A stretch of DNA of 64,000 nt from contig NC_092874.1 in assembly GCF_028372415.1 (NCBI RefSeq), positions 330,664,651 through 330,728,650 on the forward strand. The letters run 5' to 3'. Shown one piece after another: positions 1-11,397 of the stretch. This DNA comes from Notamacropus eugenii (Eukaryota; Chordata; Mammalia; Diprotodontia; Macropodidae). The stretch's first letter is position 1. Each line of letters begins with the position of its first letter. The notes below the pieces were generated by a model. The model made no database searches. It saw only the letters and a list, made by a program, of their open reading frames with translations, and was not told where the DNA came from. The translations under genes were made by a program, and so were the position numbers.

Positions 1-169
1 TAGGAGGCAGAGATGAAGTGAAAGAATTTCAGGTATAGGGAATAGCCAATGAAAATATCTGGGGTTGAAGGACAGAGTGTTATGTGCAAAGAATGGCAGT
101 AAGTGAATTATACTCATTGACCAAGTCAAAACTTTTGTTCCAAAGTACAAAATGGTGGAAAGAGAATGG
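1..169. other. Unassigned non-coding sequence
   Basis: No repeat family, RNA gene or exon was recognised before the first MIR-like element. Confidence 0.4.
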
Positions 170-335
170 GAAATCAGAAGACATGGGTTACATTCCTATG
201 TCTGTTCCTAAGTAGTTTGGTGACCTTGGGCAGTTTACCCTCCTGAAAACTGGTTTCCTCATTGATAAAATGAGGGAGCCAGACTAGATGATTTCAAAGC
301 CTCTTTACAGATCTAGCCTTTCACGATTCTATTTC
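170..335 (+). repeat. MIR3/THER2-type CORE-SINE
   Basis: The core reads as a degraded 'gtgaccttgggcagtt...tttcctcattgataaaatg' string, the hallmark of the MIR/CORE-SINE body. It is followed by an L3-like tail (agactagatgatttcaaagcctc... near 283-334). The L3-type tail favours MIR3/THER2 over MIR. Old and diverged. Confidence 0.75.
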
Positions 336-839
336 AAAAATGGCCTTAAATTCCATTTGAGAATGGTTCTTGACCAAACAACAGACACACTTCTTTGATT
401 TAATTTCTAGTTGGCACATTGAAAGATATGAAACTAGGTTCATTTTAGGTAAAGTATTTGATTTGACATGAAAATTCCTGGAAATTTTAGACTTAAACGC
501 AACAATAACATCCAGGTTTCCAATTTTGACATTGTCTTGATTCTCTAAGGTGGAAGTGCAGTAGGCCTACGTTCCCCCCTACAAAGCATTCAGAAAGCTC
601 CAGGAACATGTTATAATTAATTTGTACATAGCTGGTAGCACTCAGTAAATAGCAACAGAGGTCTGTAATTTCTTTGTGCTTTCAGTTACCTATTTTAGTT
701 GAAACTTCCTTTCTTTCTTTCACCAGGACCCCATTATTCATGTTTGAAAATCTTCATAAGATTTGGGCAGAGAAAGTCCACTTTATTTGCCAGTCTAAGG
801 CCATGGTAACACAACGTCTCCTCTCTAATACTTACTTCC
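336..839. other. Unassigned non-coding sequence
   Basis: AT-rich unique-looking sequence. A 60-codon open frame at 674-856 has no recognisable domain and no splice or promoter support, so it is not called as a gene. Confidence 0.4.
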
Positions 840-1265
840 TGCTACTGTTAGACTAATCTCCTTCATAGCAGAGATGGTTAGTTCAGTCCTCAGTGGGTTC
901 CTATTGTTTTTTGGGTAGAGTTCATACTTATTTATTGAATATTCAGAGCCTATCACAATCCTGCATCACCTTCCCTTTCCAAACTCCTTTCACATTGTTC
1001 TCCATGGACTCTATGATTTTGTCACCTAAATATTTGCTAGGCTTTCCTCTTTACATGCCTTTTCTCATGTTGTTCTCTGTTTCTGTTCTATATGTACTGC
1101 CTCCTCTTCTTTTTCTCTTGAATTCTGAACCATCTTTAAAACACAATTCAAACCCCACATCTTCGAGCAAGCCTCTCTTCCCCTTGCAATAACTCTCCTT
1201 TACAACTTTACACATCATTTTGCTATCTCTAATGCACTTATGTAATGCATATTATAATTACCTGT
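840..1265 (+). repeat. L2 LINE 3' fragment
   Basis: Pyrimidine-rich text follows the order of an L2 3' end: a catcaccttccctttcc-like stretch, a run resembling the 'cattcaaaccccacatcttc...caagcctctcttcccc' block, then a terminal segment resembling 'gcacttatgtaatgcat'. Diverged. The 99-codon open frame at 893-1192 lies inside it and is not a gene. Confidence 0.55.
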
Positions 1266-1269
1266 ATTT

Positions 1270-1505
1270 ATGTCAGTGATGTTATATAACTGTGAGTCAT
1301 GGGATGCCACAATCTCCAAAGAATAAAAGTTAAGGGATTTCCAAAAGGTAACAGAGAAGCCCACAGTGGGTGGGAGGCGGCTGCAACACTTTATCAACCA
1401 AGAATTGGGCAAGAAAAATAGCATAAAGGATGTCATTAGAGAGATGGCTGACCACAAAAGGAGGTGGACTGATCATGTGTCATCAGCGAGGGATAACCAT
1501 ATGTT
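1270..1505 (+). pseudogene. RTE-type LINE ORF2 C-terminal remnant
   Basis: From 1285 one frame reads YNCESWDATISKE, then one stop, KLRDFQKVTEK, then GGRRLQHFINQELGKKN and SIKDVIREMADHKRRWTDHV up to about 1503. This follows the C-terminal region of RTE/BovB-like ORF2 proteins: an LLYGCESW-like start, an FQRxMER-like segment, and the conserved (K)DVxxxIxxxKxRWAGHVARxxDNRW block. It is a 5'- and 3'-truncated dead copy, but the frame is mostly intact over about 70 codons. The clade assignment rests on motif memory; a related LINE clade is possible. Confidence 0.7.
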
Positions 1506-1589
1506 ACAGTATTATCTGTACTATGGTTGCTGCTCATTCTTCATTATTTTTTTTCTTTCTTCTCAAGACAATTAATTTTTTAAAAGCCT

Positions 1590-1954
1590 ATTAGGCTTTT
1601 TTATTTTTTTAAGTTTTGAGACACAAATTATATCCTTTCCTTCCCTTTCCCCTCCCGGGGCCAGTAAGCAATCAGATACAGATTTTATATGTGCAGTTGA
1701 GTAAAACATTTCCATGTTGGTCATTTTGTACAAGAAGACTTGAATAAAAGAAAAACAAATGAAAGAAAGTGAAAAAGAGCATGCTTCAGTCTGTATTCAA
1801 TCAATATCTGTTCTTTTTCTGGAGGCAGATTATATGTGTCACCATTCAGCCTTGGATCATTGTGTTGCAGAGAATAGCTAAGTCATTCACAATTCTTCAT
1901 TGAACAGTATTGCTATTACTGAGTACAATGTTCTCCTAGTTCTGTTCACTTCAC
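1590..1954 (-). other. L1 3' UTR
   Basis: Read on the minus strand, this holds the post-ORF2 part of the L1 (text of the type 'gaacattgta...cagtaacagcaat...gatccaag...agaaagaac...') and a G-rich region before the end near 1600, where the plus strand is T-rich. No clear long poly-A or target-site duplication remains. Confidence 0.8.
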
Positions 1955-4900
1955 TGTACATGTAAGTATTTCCAAGTTTTTCTGAAATCCTCCTGCTCAT
2001 GATTTTTTAGATCACAATAATACTCCATCACAATCATATACCACAGCTTGTTTAGCCCTTTCTCAGCTGTTGGGCATCCCTTTGATTTCCAATTCTTAGC
2101 TACCACAAAAAGAGCTACTATAAATATTTTTGCACAAAACATCCATTTTAATTTTTTTGGATGTCTTTGGGATATAGACCTAGCACTGGTATTGTTGGAT
2201 CAAAGGGCACGCACAATTTTATAGCTCTTTGGGCATAGTTCTAAATTTCTCTCCAGAATGGCTGGATCAGTTCACAACTCTACCAACAGTGCATTATTGT
2301 CCATTTTCCCACCTCCCCTCCAACACCCAACATTTTGCATATTTTGGTTCATATTAGTCACTCTGACAGTTATGAGGTGGTACCTCAGAATTGTATTAAT
2401 TTGCATTCCTTTGATCAATAGTGATTTAGAGGGTTTTTTATATAACTATAGATAGCTTTGATTACTTTGTCTGAAAACTGCCTGTTCATGTCCTTGACCA
2501 TTGTCAATTGGGGAATGATTTAATAATGATTTTAATAATTTGACTCAGCTCTCTATATAGTTTAGAAATGAGGCCTTTATCAGACATATTTGTTGCAAAT
2601 CTCCCTTGCACCAGTTTTCTGCTTTCCTTATGATTTTAGTTGCATTGGTTTTGTTGATAGGGAAACTTTATAATTTTATATAATCAAAATTATTTATTTT
2701 ACATTTTGCAACATTCTCTATATCTTTTCATCCTAAATTTTTCCTTATCCATAAAACTGACAGATAAACTACTCCATACCATCTTAATTTGCTTGTAGTA
2801 TCACCCTTTATGTGTAAATCATGTACCCATTTTGACCTTGTCTTGGTATACAATTGAAAGATGTTGTTCTATACCTAGTTTCTGTCATATTGTTTTCCAG
2901 TTTTCCCAGCAGTTTTTATCAAATATTAAGGTTTTGTTCCAAAAGCTTGGATCTTAGGGTTTATCATATATTAGATTACTATGGTCATTTTTTTGTACTG
3001 TAATGTTATCTAATCCATTCCATTGATGTACTACTCTATTTCTTAGCCAGTACCAGATTGTTTTGGTAATTACTGCTTTATAATATAGTTTAAGATCTGA
3101 TATGAATAGAACATTTTCCTTTGCATTTTTAAATTGATTCCCTTGATATCCTTGAGCTTTTGTTTTTCCAGATGAATTTCGTTATTATTTTTTCCCAGCT
3201 CTGTAAAATAATTTTTGATAGTTTGATTGATATGGCACTGAATAGATTTAGGTAGAACTGTCATTTTTATTATATTGGCTTGGCCTACTCATGAGCAACT
3301 AATATTTTCTCGATTGTTTAGATCTGACTTTATTTGTCTGAAAAATGTTTTACAGTTATTTTCATATAGTACCTGGATTTCTCTTGGCAAATAGACTCCC
3401 AAATATTTCATATTTTCTAGTTATTTTAAATGAAATTTCTCTTTCTATCTCTTGCTGCTGGATTTTGTTGGTGATATATAAAAATGCTGATGATTTATGT
3501 GGGTTTATTCTGCATACTGCAACTTTTCTATAGTTGTTAATAATTTCAAGTAGATTTTTAGTTCATACTCTAGGATTTTCCAACTATAACATATCATCTG
3601 CAAAGAGTGATAGTTTTGCTTCCTCATTGCCTATTCTAATTTCTTTAATTTCTTTTTCTTCTCTTATTGCTATAGCTAACATTTCTAGTACAGTATTAAA
3701 TAATAGAGGTCTTAATGGGCATCCATTCTTCTCTCCTGATTTTATTGGGAAGGTGTCTGCATTATCTCCATTAGAGTTAATGTTTGCTGATGGTTTTAGA
3801 TAAAATATTGCTTATCATTTTAAGGTAATCTCCATTTATTCCTAAGCTCTCTAGGACTTTTAATAAGAGTGGGTGCTATATTTTGTCAAAGGTTTTTTCT
3901 ACATCTATTGAGATAACCATAAGATTTCTGTTGATTTTGTTATTGATATAGTCAATTATGCTGGTAGTTTTCCTAATTTTGAACCAGCCCTGAATTACTG
4001 CTGTAAATTATCCCTGGTCATAGCATATGATTCTTGTGATTTAAAATTTTTATATAAATATTCATTCAGAAAATTGGTCTATAATTTTCTTTCTTTGTTT
4101 TAGCTCTTCTAGGTTTGATTATCAGCATAATAGTTGTGTCATACAAGGAATTTGACAGGACTCCTTTGCCTATTTTTCTAAATAGTTTACCTGGTATTGG
4201 GATTAAATGTTCTTTAATTTTTTGGTAGAATTTGCTTATAAATACATTTGGTCCTGGGATTATTTTCTTAGGAAGCTCATTGATGACTTGTCCAATTTCT
4301 TTTTCTAAGATTGAGTTATTTTCTTTTTTTCCTTTTAATCTGGATAACTTATATTTTTGTAGATATTCATCCATTTAATTTAGATTGTCAAATTTATTGG
4401 CATATAACTGGCCACAATAACTCCTAAGAATTGTCTTAATTTCCTCTTCATTGGTGATGAATTAACCCCCTTCATTTTTGATACTAGTAATTCTATTTTC
4501 TTAATTTTTTAAAAACCAAATTAACCAATGGTTCAGCTATTTTATTGTCCCCTCCCCATAAAACCAGATTTTGCTTTTATTTATTAGTTCAGTGGTTTTC
4601 TTACAATTTTATTAATCTCTCCTTTGATTTCCAATTTGGCTTTTAATTGGGGATTTTTAACTTGTTTTTTTTCTAGTATTTTTTAGTTGCATGCCCAGTT
4701 CACTGATCTACTTTTTAAAAAAATTTTTATTGATATAAGCAATTAGTGATATAAATTTTCCACTAAATACCGCTTTGGCTGCCTCCCATAAATTTTGGTA
4801 TGAAGTCACATTGTTGTTATTTCTTTAATGAAATTATTGATTGTTTCTGTGATTTGTTGTTTAACCCATTTGATTTTTAGGATTAGATTATTTAATTCCC

Positions 4901-5625
4901 GATTAATTTTTAATCTCTCTTTCCATTGTCCATTATTGAATGTGATTTTTATTACATTACGATCTGAAAAGGATGCATTTGCTATTTCTACTTTTCTGCA
5001 TTTGGTTGTGAGGTTTTTAATCTCCTAATACATGGTCAGTTTTTGTCTAGGTGCCATATACTGCTGAGGAAAAGGTATATTCTTTTCTATTGTCATTCAA
5101 TTTTCTACAGAGATCTATTATATCTAACTTTTACAGAATTATATGCATCCCCTTAACTTCTTTCTTGTTTATTTTTTAGTTAGATTTGTTCTGAAAGGGG
5201 AAAGTTGAGATTCCCCACTACTACAGTTTTATTATCGATTTTCTCCTGCAACTCGTTCAACTTCACCTCAAAAATTTAGATGCTATACCATTTGGTGCAT
5301 ATATGCTTAATATTGATATGACTTTGTTATCTATGATATCTTTCAGCAAGATGTAGCTTCCTTCTTTATCTTTTTTAATTATATCTAATTTTCTTTTTAC
5401 TTTGCCTTAGATCATGATTGCTACCCCTCCTTCTTTTTTAGCTTCAGCTGAAGCATAATAGATTCTGCTCCACCCTCTTACCTTTATCATATGTGTATTT
5501 CTCTGCTTCAAATGTGTTTCTTATAAACAACATATTGTAGGATTCTGGCTTTTAATCTATTCTGCCGTCTATTTGTTTTATGGGTGAGTTCATCCCATTC
5601 ACATTTATAGCTATAACTGTATTTC
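1955..5625 (-). pseudogene. L1 ORF2 (endonuclease-reverse transcriptase) pseudogene
   Basis: This would have encoded the L1 endonuclease/reverse transcriptase for target-primed retrotransposition. On the minus strand the N-terminal endonuclease start is near 5579-5625 (an INVNGMNSPIK-like phrase). An open 102-codon piece at 4066-4374 shows the palm-approach motif ([12 protein letters not shown], then [17 protein letters not shown]). The catalytic FADD motif reads L-F-A-D-D-M at about 3590-3604, followed at once by a stop. A post-RT piece is at 3070-3264 (MTVLPKSIQ...NYFTELGK). The C-terminus is at about 1955-2142 (LWYMIVMEYYCDLKNHEQ, then DFRKTWKYLH). Length (about 3.67 kb) matches a full ORF2, but in-frame stops and frameshifts are frequent. 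Confidence 0.92.
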
Positions 5626-6244
5626 CTTCAATGCTACTTTTCTCATTTACCCCCCCTTCTCTCCTCACAAGTGTTTTACTTCTGATGATCATTTTTTCCA
5701 ATCTATTGTCCTTTTATGAAATCCCTTCCTCTCCCTTTATTATCCTCATACCTTTTTACTTCATTATAGGGCAAGATAAATTTCTATATCCAACTGAGTG
5801 TGTATATTACCCCCTCTTTGAGCAAATTTTGATGATGGTAACATTTAAGCTTTGCCCAACATCCCCTTCTCCCTCTAATAGATCTCTCATGCTATTGTGT
5901 GGGACAATTTACCCCATTCAATGTCCACCCTCCTTCTTTCAGTGCAATTTTCTTTCTCACTACTTTATTTTGTTTTGGGGGGTACCATCTCATCACAGTC
6001 ACCTTATATCCTCTATCTACATCTATTCCTTCTAATTGCTCTTTTAGTAATGATGTTTTTAAGATTTACAAATATTGTCTTGCCATATAGAAATTAGCCT
6101 TATTGAATTTCTTATCTTTTCTCTTATTTCTTTTTTAGCTTTTTATGTTTTCCTTGAGTTTTGTATTTGGAGTCCAAATTATTTTTATTCAGCTGGTTTT
6201 TAATTAGAAATGCTTGAAAGTCCTCTACTTTGTTAAATATTCTT
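5626..6244 (-). other. L1 inter-ORF spacer
   Basis: On the minus strand this is purine-rich sequence with 'ggtaaattgtcccacac'- and 'aatatacacactcagttgg'-like phrases that I associate with the region between ORF1 and ORF2 of marsupial L1. Its antisense is T/C-rich, which makes a 151-codon plus-strand open frame at 5580-6035 that is not a gene. Confidence 0.65.
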
Positions 6245-6750
6245 TTTCCCCCTGAAAGATTATATTCAATTTTGCTGGGTAGGTGGTTCTTATTCTAGCT
6301 CCTTTATCTTCTGTCATATCATATTTCAAGTCCCCTCCTGCATCTATTTTCTAGGTCGGTTGCTTTTCCAATGAGAAATTTCACATTTTCTTCTCTTTTT
6401 TTGACTTTTTAAATTTTTCTTTATTGTATCTTGATGTCTCATAGAGCAATTAGTTTCCACTTATTCAATTCTAATTTTCAAGGAACTGTTTTCTTCAGTG
6501 AGATTTTGTACTTCCTTTTCTGTTTGGCCAATTCTATTTTGGGGAGATTTATTTTCCTTGGTAAATTTTTATATCTCTTTTCCCATGCTATTGACTCTTT
6601 TTCATGATTTTCTTACATTACTCTCATTTCTTTTCCCAATTTTTCTTTTATTTATGTAATTTGCCTTTTAAAATCCTTTTTAGGTGCTTCCAGAAATTTT
6701 TCTTGGCACTGAGACCAAATTACACTTTTCTTTGAGGCTTCACAGGTAGC
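6245..6750 (-). pseudogene. L1 ORF1 pseudogene
   Basis: Minus-strand text resembles L1 ORF1: an A-rich coiled-coil-coding part (about 6400-6750) and a C-terminal part around 6250-6330 with a 'cctacccagcaaaattgaat' phrase. ORF1 proteins are RNA-binding chaperones that coat L1 RNA. No long open frame is left, and the copy seems internally shortened relative to a usual ORF1 of about 1 kb. Confidence 0.65.
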
Positions 6751-7545
6751 CATTTTGATACTATTGTCCCATTCTGAATTCATGCCTAGGTCTTGCCAAT
6801 CACCATGGTGACTTTGTACAGTTAAAGCCCTTTTCTTGTTTTTGGTTCATTTTTTTCTGCCTTTTTTTTGGTGATGGTGTTTTTGTGTGAAATTTGGGCT
6901 CTGGTCTTACACTGTCTCTAGCTTTTTGGACTAAGGCTTTAGGTTTTACTGCCAGCTTTCAATGGGCTTCAGGGCTTAGCTGCTTGCTTTCTCTGAAGAG
7001 CAGGCTTTCCTTTTGGCTTGTACTGTGGACTGGGGCCTCGCTGTTGACCTCCCCTGAGTGTGTGGTTTAGCTGCTGAATTGCTCCAGGGGTTGGGCCTTG
7101 CTGCTGGGTTGCTATGGTAACAGAGTCCTTCTATTGGCTGGCCCTGGTGGAGTGTTTTGTTGGTGATGCCGTGGAAACAGGGTTTCCCTGTTGGTAAGTA
7201 CCAGAGGTACAGTGTCTCTGTTGTCTAGTCTCAGAGTGAGGATTTGCTACTGGTCAATAATAGGGTAAAGGCCTCACTAGTGACTTGTGCTGAGGGTGGG
7301 GCCTTACTGGTGAATTGCACCAGGCCTGGAGCCTGCTACAGGCCCCAGGCTGTGAGGCTGACTGCTGCTGCTTCTCCTCTTGGACCTCACTCCCCTCCCA
7401 CCCCAGTGAGACTGACCCTTCCTCCTGGGCTGGTAAACTGCTTCCATGCTCCAATTCTGAGGTGACTTTCTAGTTGTTTGGAGGGGAATTTGGGAGAACT
7501 TCAGAGGGTTACTTCCTCACTCTGCCATCTTTGCAGCAGAAGTCC
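6751..7545 (-). promoter_or_regulatory. L1 5' UTR with YY1-like start motif
   Basis: The richest G+C part of the element, about 0.8 kb, ending at 7524-7533 with CAAAGATGGC on the minus strand. The same kind of motif (AAGATGGC) opens L1 5' UTRs where YY1 directs the start site. This is the former internal promoter; CpG loss suggests it is dead. Confidence 0.7.
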
Positions 7546-7551
7546 ATTTCT

Positions 7552-7695
7552 TTATCCTTAATTCTTGAAAAGGACCAATGTATCATGAGAGTGATGTCTT
7601 GACTTGTGCCTGAATTGGATTTAAGTGAGGCAAAGCTGCACAAAATTGTCAACCTCACTCTCTTCCCCAAAACAATGTAAACAGAGAAGATCCTT
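7552..7695 (+). repeat. Marsupial interspersed repeat (family name not recalled), copy 1
   Basis: Shares phrases 'ggaccaatg', 'gtgatgtcttgacttg', 'gaattggatttaagtgagg' and 'gcacaaa' with copies at 40126-40320, 57645-58165 and 63812-64000, all in the same orientation. It abuts the 5' end of the full-length L1. Confidence 0.75.
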
Positions 7696-8004
7696 AGCAC
7701 ATTAGGCTGAACTGCTATGGAGGATTTGAAAAAACAGGTAGGAGTTGCCCAGTACGAGAGGATACAGACAGATTGTGTTCTGGATCCACTAGATGCAACA
7801 GAGATACATTAATGAGGCCACATAAAATTCAGTGAAGTGGTTTGTCTTAACACTGATATAATGTCATGTAGATTCCAATGGGTTTATATCAGATATGGGA
7901 CTTAAATTCAGATAGTTTAGGTTTATCTGACTCGGAGCAGTCTTTTGATACTTCAGATCCAACATTAGAATACAATTAGATCCTTGTAGATCATTCAGCA
8001 GTAA
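7696..8004. other. Unassigned non-coding sequence
   Basis: No repeat family or gene recognised. Confidence 0.35.
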
Positions 8005-8237
8005 AAGATTTGTTGGTCAGTCATATCCAACTTGTGACTCCTTTGGGGGTTTTCTTGGCAAAAAATAGTTTGCCATTTCCTTCTCCAACTAATTTTACAG
8101 AGGAAAAAACTGAGGCAAACAGGATCAAGTGACTTTCCCAGTGACTTTCCCAGTCTGAGGTCAGATTTGAACTGAGGAAGATGAATCTTTTTGACTCCAG
8201 GCCTGGTTCTCTATCCTCTGTACCACCTAGTTGGCCC
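8005..8237 (-). mobile_element. Marsupial tRNA-headed SINE with RTE tail
   Basis: Reverse orientation: RTE-derived tail first (gtcagtcatatccaactt), then 'ttttcttggcaaa', 'tttgccatttccttctcc', 'gaggcaaacagg', 'gatttgaactgaggaagat', and the tRNA-like head ending in 'accacctagttggccca'. There is a short internal duplication of 'gtgactttcccagt' near 8131-8158. Confidence 0.9.
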
Positions 8238-9044
8238 AGAAAGGAGATTTACTTAGCCATAAATGGGAAAATATAGTCAATAAGGATATGCAGTGAGGAT
8301 ACCACTATTTGGTTGACCACAGTTGCCCTGTCTTTGTGTTTCCCAGGGTAGTCTATCAGATGTCTATCAAAGAGAAGCTAGAGCTCACTGTGGCTTTTTA
8401 ACTGAGGAAAATAGGAAGTGACATAATTGGCCTGGCCTTTAGTCCCCTGAGTCATTTAACTTTTGAGGAAGGTTTCAATACCTTTTAAGGAAAAGAACCA
8501 GCCCAGTCCACCTCATAAAGGCTAATGATGGATTTTACTCCTATTCTGCCATATTTTCCTGGCCCTATTGCCAGCTCTCCAAGGTCAGAGATACATCACC
8601 CCATGTTGTTTCCATAGTGATCATGTAATAAATGTTTATGGAAATGAACCAAATGATCTTGAATTTCTTACTTTAAGAGTTCCCAGCCCCATCATTCTTT
8701 GAGTTAATCCAATACATTTCCATTTTGTCAAACTTAACTTTCAACTCTTCCTCAGAAAGTGATCTGTCAATTTCAATCCAATACATGCTATAATTTTTTT
8801 TTGTTTGTTTCCCAATTGCAGACATTTTATACTGAAGCACAATTTATCCTGGATGGGAACATATTGTCACATTATATTTAAAAGGTCGTGAGGTTGGGGT
8901 ACATTGGGAAGGACATTGTGCTAGAGATAAATTGGACAAATATAGGTGGAGTGGGGGATAATTTTCTACTGTGAATGTTTCTTTCTGGAATTTGCCTTTT
9001 GCCTTGCCTTTCCACTTCCTCTAATTCTTCATAGTCATCAACCT
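8238..9044. other. Unassigned non-coding sequence
   Basis: About 0.8 kb with no recognised repeat or exon. A short T-rich tract lies at 8793-8812. Confidence 0.35.
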
Positions 9045-9265
9045 AATAGTACCCTGCATTTATATAGCACTTTGCAAAGTACTTTCAAAAACAGTCTAAC
9101 AACCCTATGAGGTACACAGGTCAGCAATACACTTCTTTTTTTGATGGGGAAAAACTGGGATTCAGATTGGTGATTTGTAAAAGATCGTTTCTAATAAGGG
9201 ACAGACCTGGGACTAGCACCCAGGTCTTCTGATTCATGGCCCAGGGTTCAAGCTTCTTTACCATC
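9045..9265 (-). repeat. MIR-type SINE
   Basis: Starts with the antisense tail 'tttatatagcactttgcaaag', passes a 'gatggggaaaaactgggattcag' core and ends with 'accatctcaaccc' at the head. Diverged. Confidence 0.7.
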
Positions 9266-9934
9266 TCAACCCTTCTCCTCAGATTTCCTATTTCTTCTAC
9301 AGGAAAGTGAAACTGTTAAGGTGTTCAGTGCTTTCAGAATTCTAATGGTATGAAAGAGGGGTGGGTGGTTATTGAGTGTTGCAGAAACCTGAAAAAAAGC
9401 CAGCATGATATAATTTCATACTGGGAATCCATCACTATGGCAACAAAGAGCAGATTTTGAAAAAATAAGGTTCACTACTTTAAAAAATTAGGGGGGGAAT
9501 AAGAGTATTGGGGGAAAAACTCTTTCCCTTTTGTTTTACTACCAAGTGAATTATCTATTTATTCCAAACCCAGAAACCAGTTCCCAAGAGACATTTTTAT
9601 AGCTATAATGTCTTAATTATGTTTGTATGTGGTAAAACCATAGTAAGAAAATATTTCTTGTCATACTAATTTTGATGGCAATAATAAAGACAGTACATCT
9701 TTTAGGTTTTTAAGTTTGGAAGGAAATAGTATAGTCATTTTAAAGACCCTTAGAACAGATAAAATTATATTTTTTTAACAGAAGAATAATCTGTGATGAT
9801 AATCCCTGTACCTAAAATATTTTGTTTTGAGAAATACAATGTAGGAAGGAAAGGACAATACATAACCATCTCCTCTAGTAGGTGTTTAACATAATATTAC
9901 TTTGGACTCTGCAGCCTACTTGGGAATTGGATTT
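9266..9934. other. Unassigned non-coding sequence
   Basis: AT-rich, no recognisable family or exon. Confidence 0.35.
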
Positions 9935-10107
9935 CAAGGAATCCATGAATTTTTAAAATAATATTTTTAGCAAATATATAATTGGTTTCCTTTGTAGTCC
10001 TATGGATTGTACTCATTTAGAAACATTATTCTGAGAATGGGTTCATAGACCTTCTTAGACTATCAAAGAGGGTCTATGACATAAGAAATGTTAAGAAATC
10101 CTGCTTT
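9935..10107 (+). mobile_element. Non-autonomous hAT-like MITE (family H1)
   Basis: Contains the family signature: 'ggaatccatgaattttt', 'ttggtttcctttgtagtcct', 'aaacattattctgagaa', 'gtctatgac' and a right end 'gttaagaaatcctg' resembling the inverted terminal repeat GGTTAAGAACCCCTG. Length about 170 bp with no coding capacity. Confidence 0.75.
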
Positions 10108-10848
10108 AGAGCAAAGAAAAAATACCCACATTAAAAAAAAAATAACTAAAATAAAAAACTCAGTACCATACAACAGACCTTGAGTAGGTCAACTTTGAAA
10201 AGAAAGAAAATCAGAAGTCAGATCTATGCTTTCAGCTGTGTTTAAAGAAAATGAGATTAAGTCTTGTGACTTGTTTAATTATGGTGCTCTGGGAGATTAG
10301 TCCTAGAAATCAATAGCTTAAACAGGAAGTTCTGGGGCCCTAAGTTGTAAGAAGCCAGCTGTGAACTGATTGTCTTCTCTGATCAAAGTAGCTTGGGTCT
10401 AGCCTTCTCCCTATCTAATTAATTCTTCATATTACCTCATGTTCTTTTGAGGTCAGTTTCTCAACTTTGCCTAAGAGGAACACAAATGGAAATTTGTCTC
10501 AATATTTTTCAGCACAGAAGACAACTTTGTAACTGCTTTCTATAATTTTGAAGCCCACCAAATTTGTATTTAACTTGTAAAATTTGCACTGGTCTAAACC
10601 AAATTGATTGTAAAGTATTAAAATTCATTGTATACTCTGAGAAATCACTGATAAAACTCCCACAGTATAGAATTCAAGCCTAACACAGGCTCTCAAATAG
10701 TGACACAGACCTAGTTGGTTCACAGCAGACGGTTCACCAAAAATTTCACTGAGTAGTTATTGATGTTGGCTGCTGCTCATAAGGCAAGAAGATGAACATT
10801 TTCCTCAAAAACTCTACTAGATCTTCCTAGAGATAGTATGAAAGAATG
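10108..10848. other. Unassigned non-coding sequence
   Basis: Unique-looking AT-rich sequence with an A-rich run near 10120-10160. No repeat or exon recognised. Confidence 0.35.
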
Positions 10849-10849
10849 T

Positions 10850-10876
10850 CTGTGTGTGTGTGTGTGTGTGTGTGTT
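10850..10876. repeat. (TG)n microsatellite
   Basis: About 13 uninterrupted TG units, followed by further interrupted TG-rich sequence to about 10900. Confidence 0.95.
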
Positions 10877-11121
10877 TATGTGTAGAATGTCTTTGTGTGT
10901 GAGAAGTGAGGAAATGTTTCATCTGTAAAAAGCACTAATCCTTACAGTGTACAGAAAATGACTTTCTGTAAAACATCCTTTCAGGAGAACATGCATAAAC
11001 ATATGATTTTCTGGCCCTTCTAAGAGATAGGAAAATGTTCCCTTTCAAAGTAAACAAAAAGATCTGTGCCAGTATGTCCCTGTTATTATACTGACAGTCT
11101 TTGATAGACTGTAAACCAGCA

Positions 11122-11333
11122 TTTTTTAGGGTCTTCCTAGGGTCCATGCATTTCATGGGATCTATGAATTTTGATGGAGAAAACAAAGTATATCTTTATT
11201 TGAATAGACAGATTCCTTTGTAATCCTATATATTCTATGCATTTAAAAATGTTATCTAAAAAGGAGTTCATAGGCCTTACCAGACTACCAAAGGAATCCA
11301 TGACACACAGAAAAAGATTAGAACCCTTGCTGT
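11122..11333 (+). mobile_element. hAT-like MITE (family H1)
   Basis: Signature strings 'agggtccatgcatttcatggg', 'ttcctttgtaatcctatat', 'gcatttaaaaatgtta', 'ttcataggccttaccagac', 'ccatgacaca' and a right terminal repeat 'agattagaacccttgctg'. Near full length, same orientation as the copy at 9935. Confidence 0.8.
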
Positions 11334-11397
11334 AGACAAGGGGTCTTGTTTACAGATATGCCATCATTGAGCATGTAAGCTTACAGTATGTATACTT

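Larger units (their letters stand above)
1590..7545 (-). mobile_element. Near full-length, decayed L1 LINE
   Basis: The element runs right to left. Its 5' end near 7540 carries a CAAAGATGGC motif like the YY1-type start of L1 5' UTRs. It continues through a GC-richer 5' UTR (about 6750-7545), ORF1, an inter-ORF spacer, ORF2 (endonuclease, RT, C-terminus) and a 3' UTR ending near 1590. The text of the 3' part matches my recall of marsupial L1 copies. At about 5.95 kb it is close to full length, but both ORFs carry many stops and frameshifts, so it cannot be active. All plus-strand open frames from 2258 to 6097 are antisense shadows of it. Confidence 0.93.

Noticed and set aside
4066..4374. 102-codon minus-strand frame with RT motifs as a live gene
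   Set aside because: The motifs are genuine L1 ORF2, but flanking stops and frameshifts make it a piece of a pseudogene.
5580..6035. 151-codon plus-strand open frame, hydrophobic
   Set aside because: It is the antisense of the purine-rich L1 spacer; T/C-rich strands give long hydrophobic frames. The L1 reads on the minus strand.
7244..7465. Small GC-richer open frames on both strands as a gene with a CpG-type promoter
   Set aside because: This is the L1 5' UTR; its higher GC and open frames are inherited from the element.
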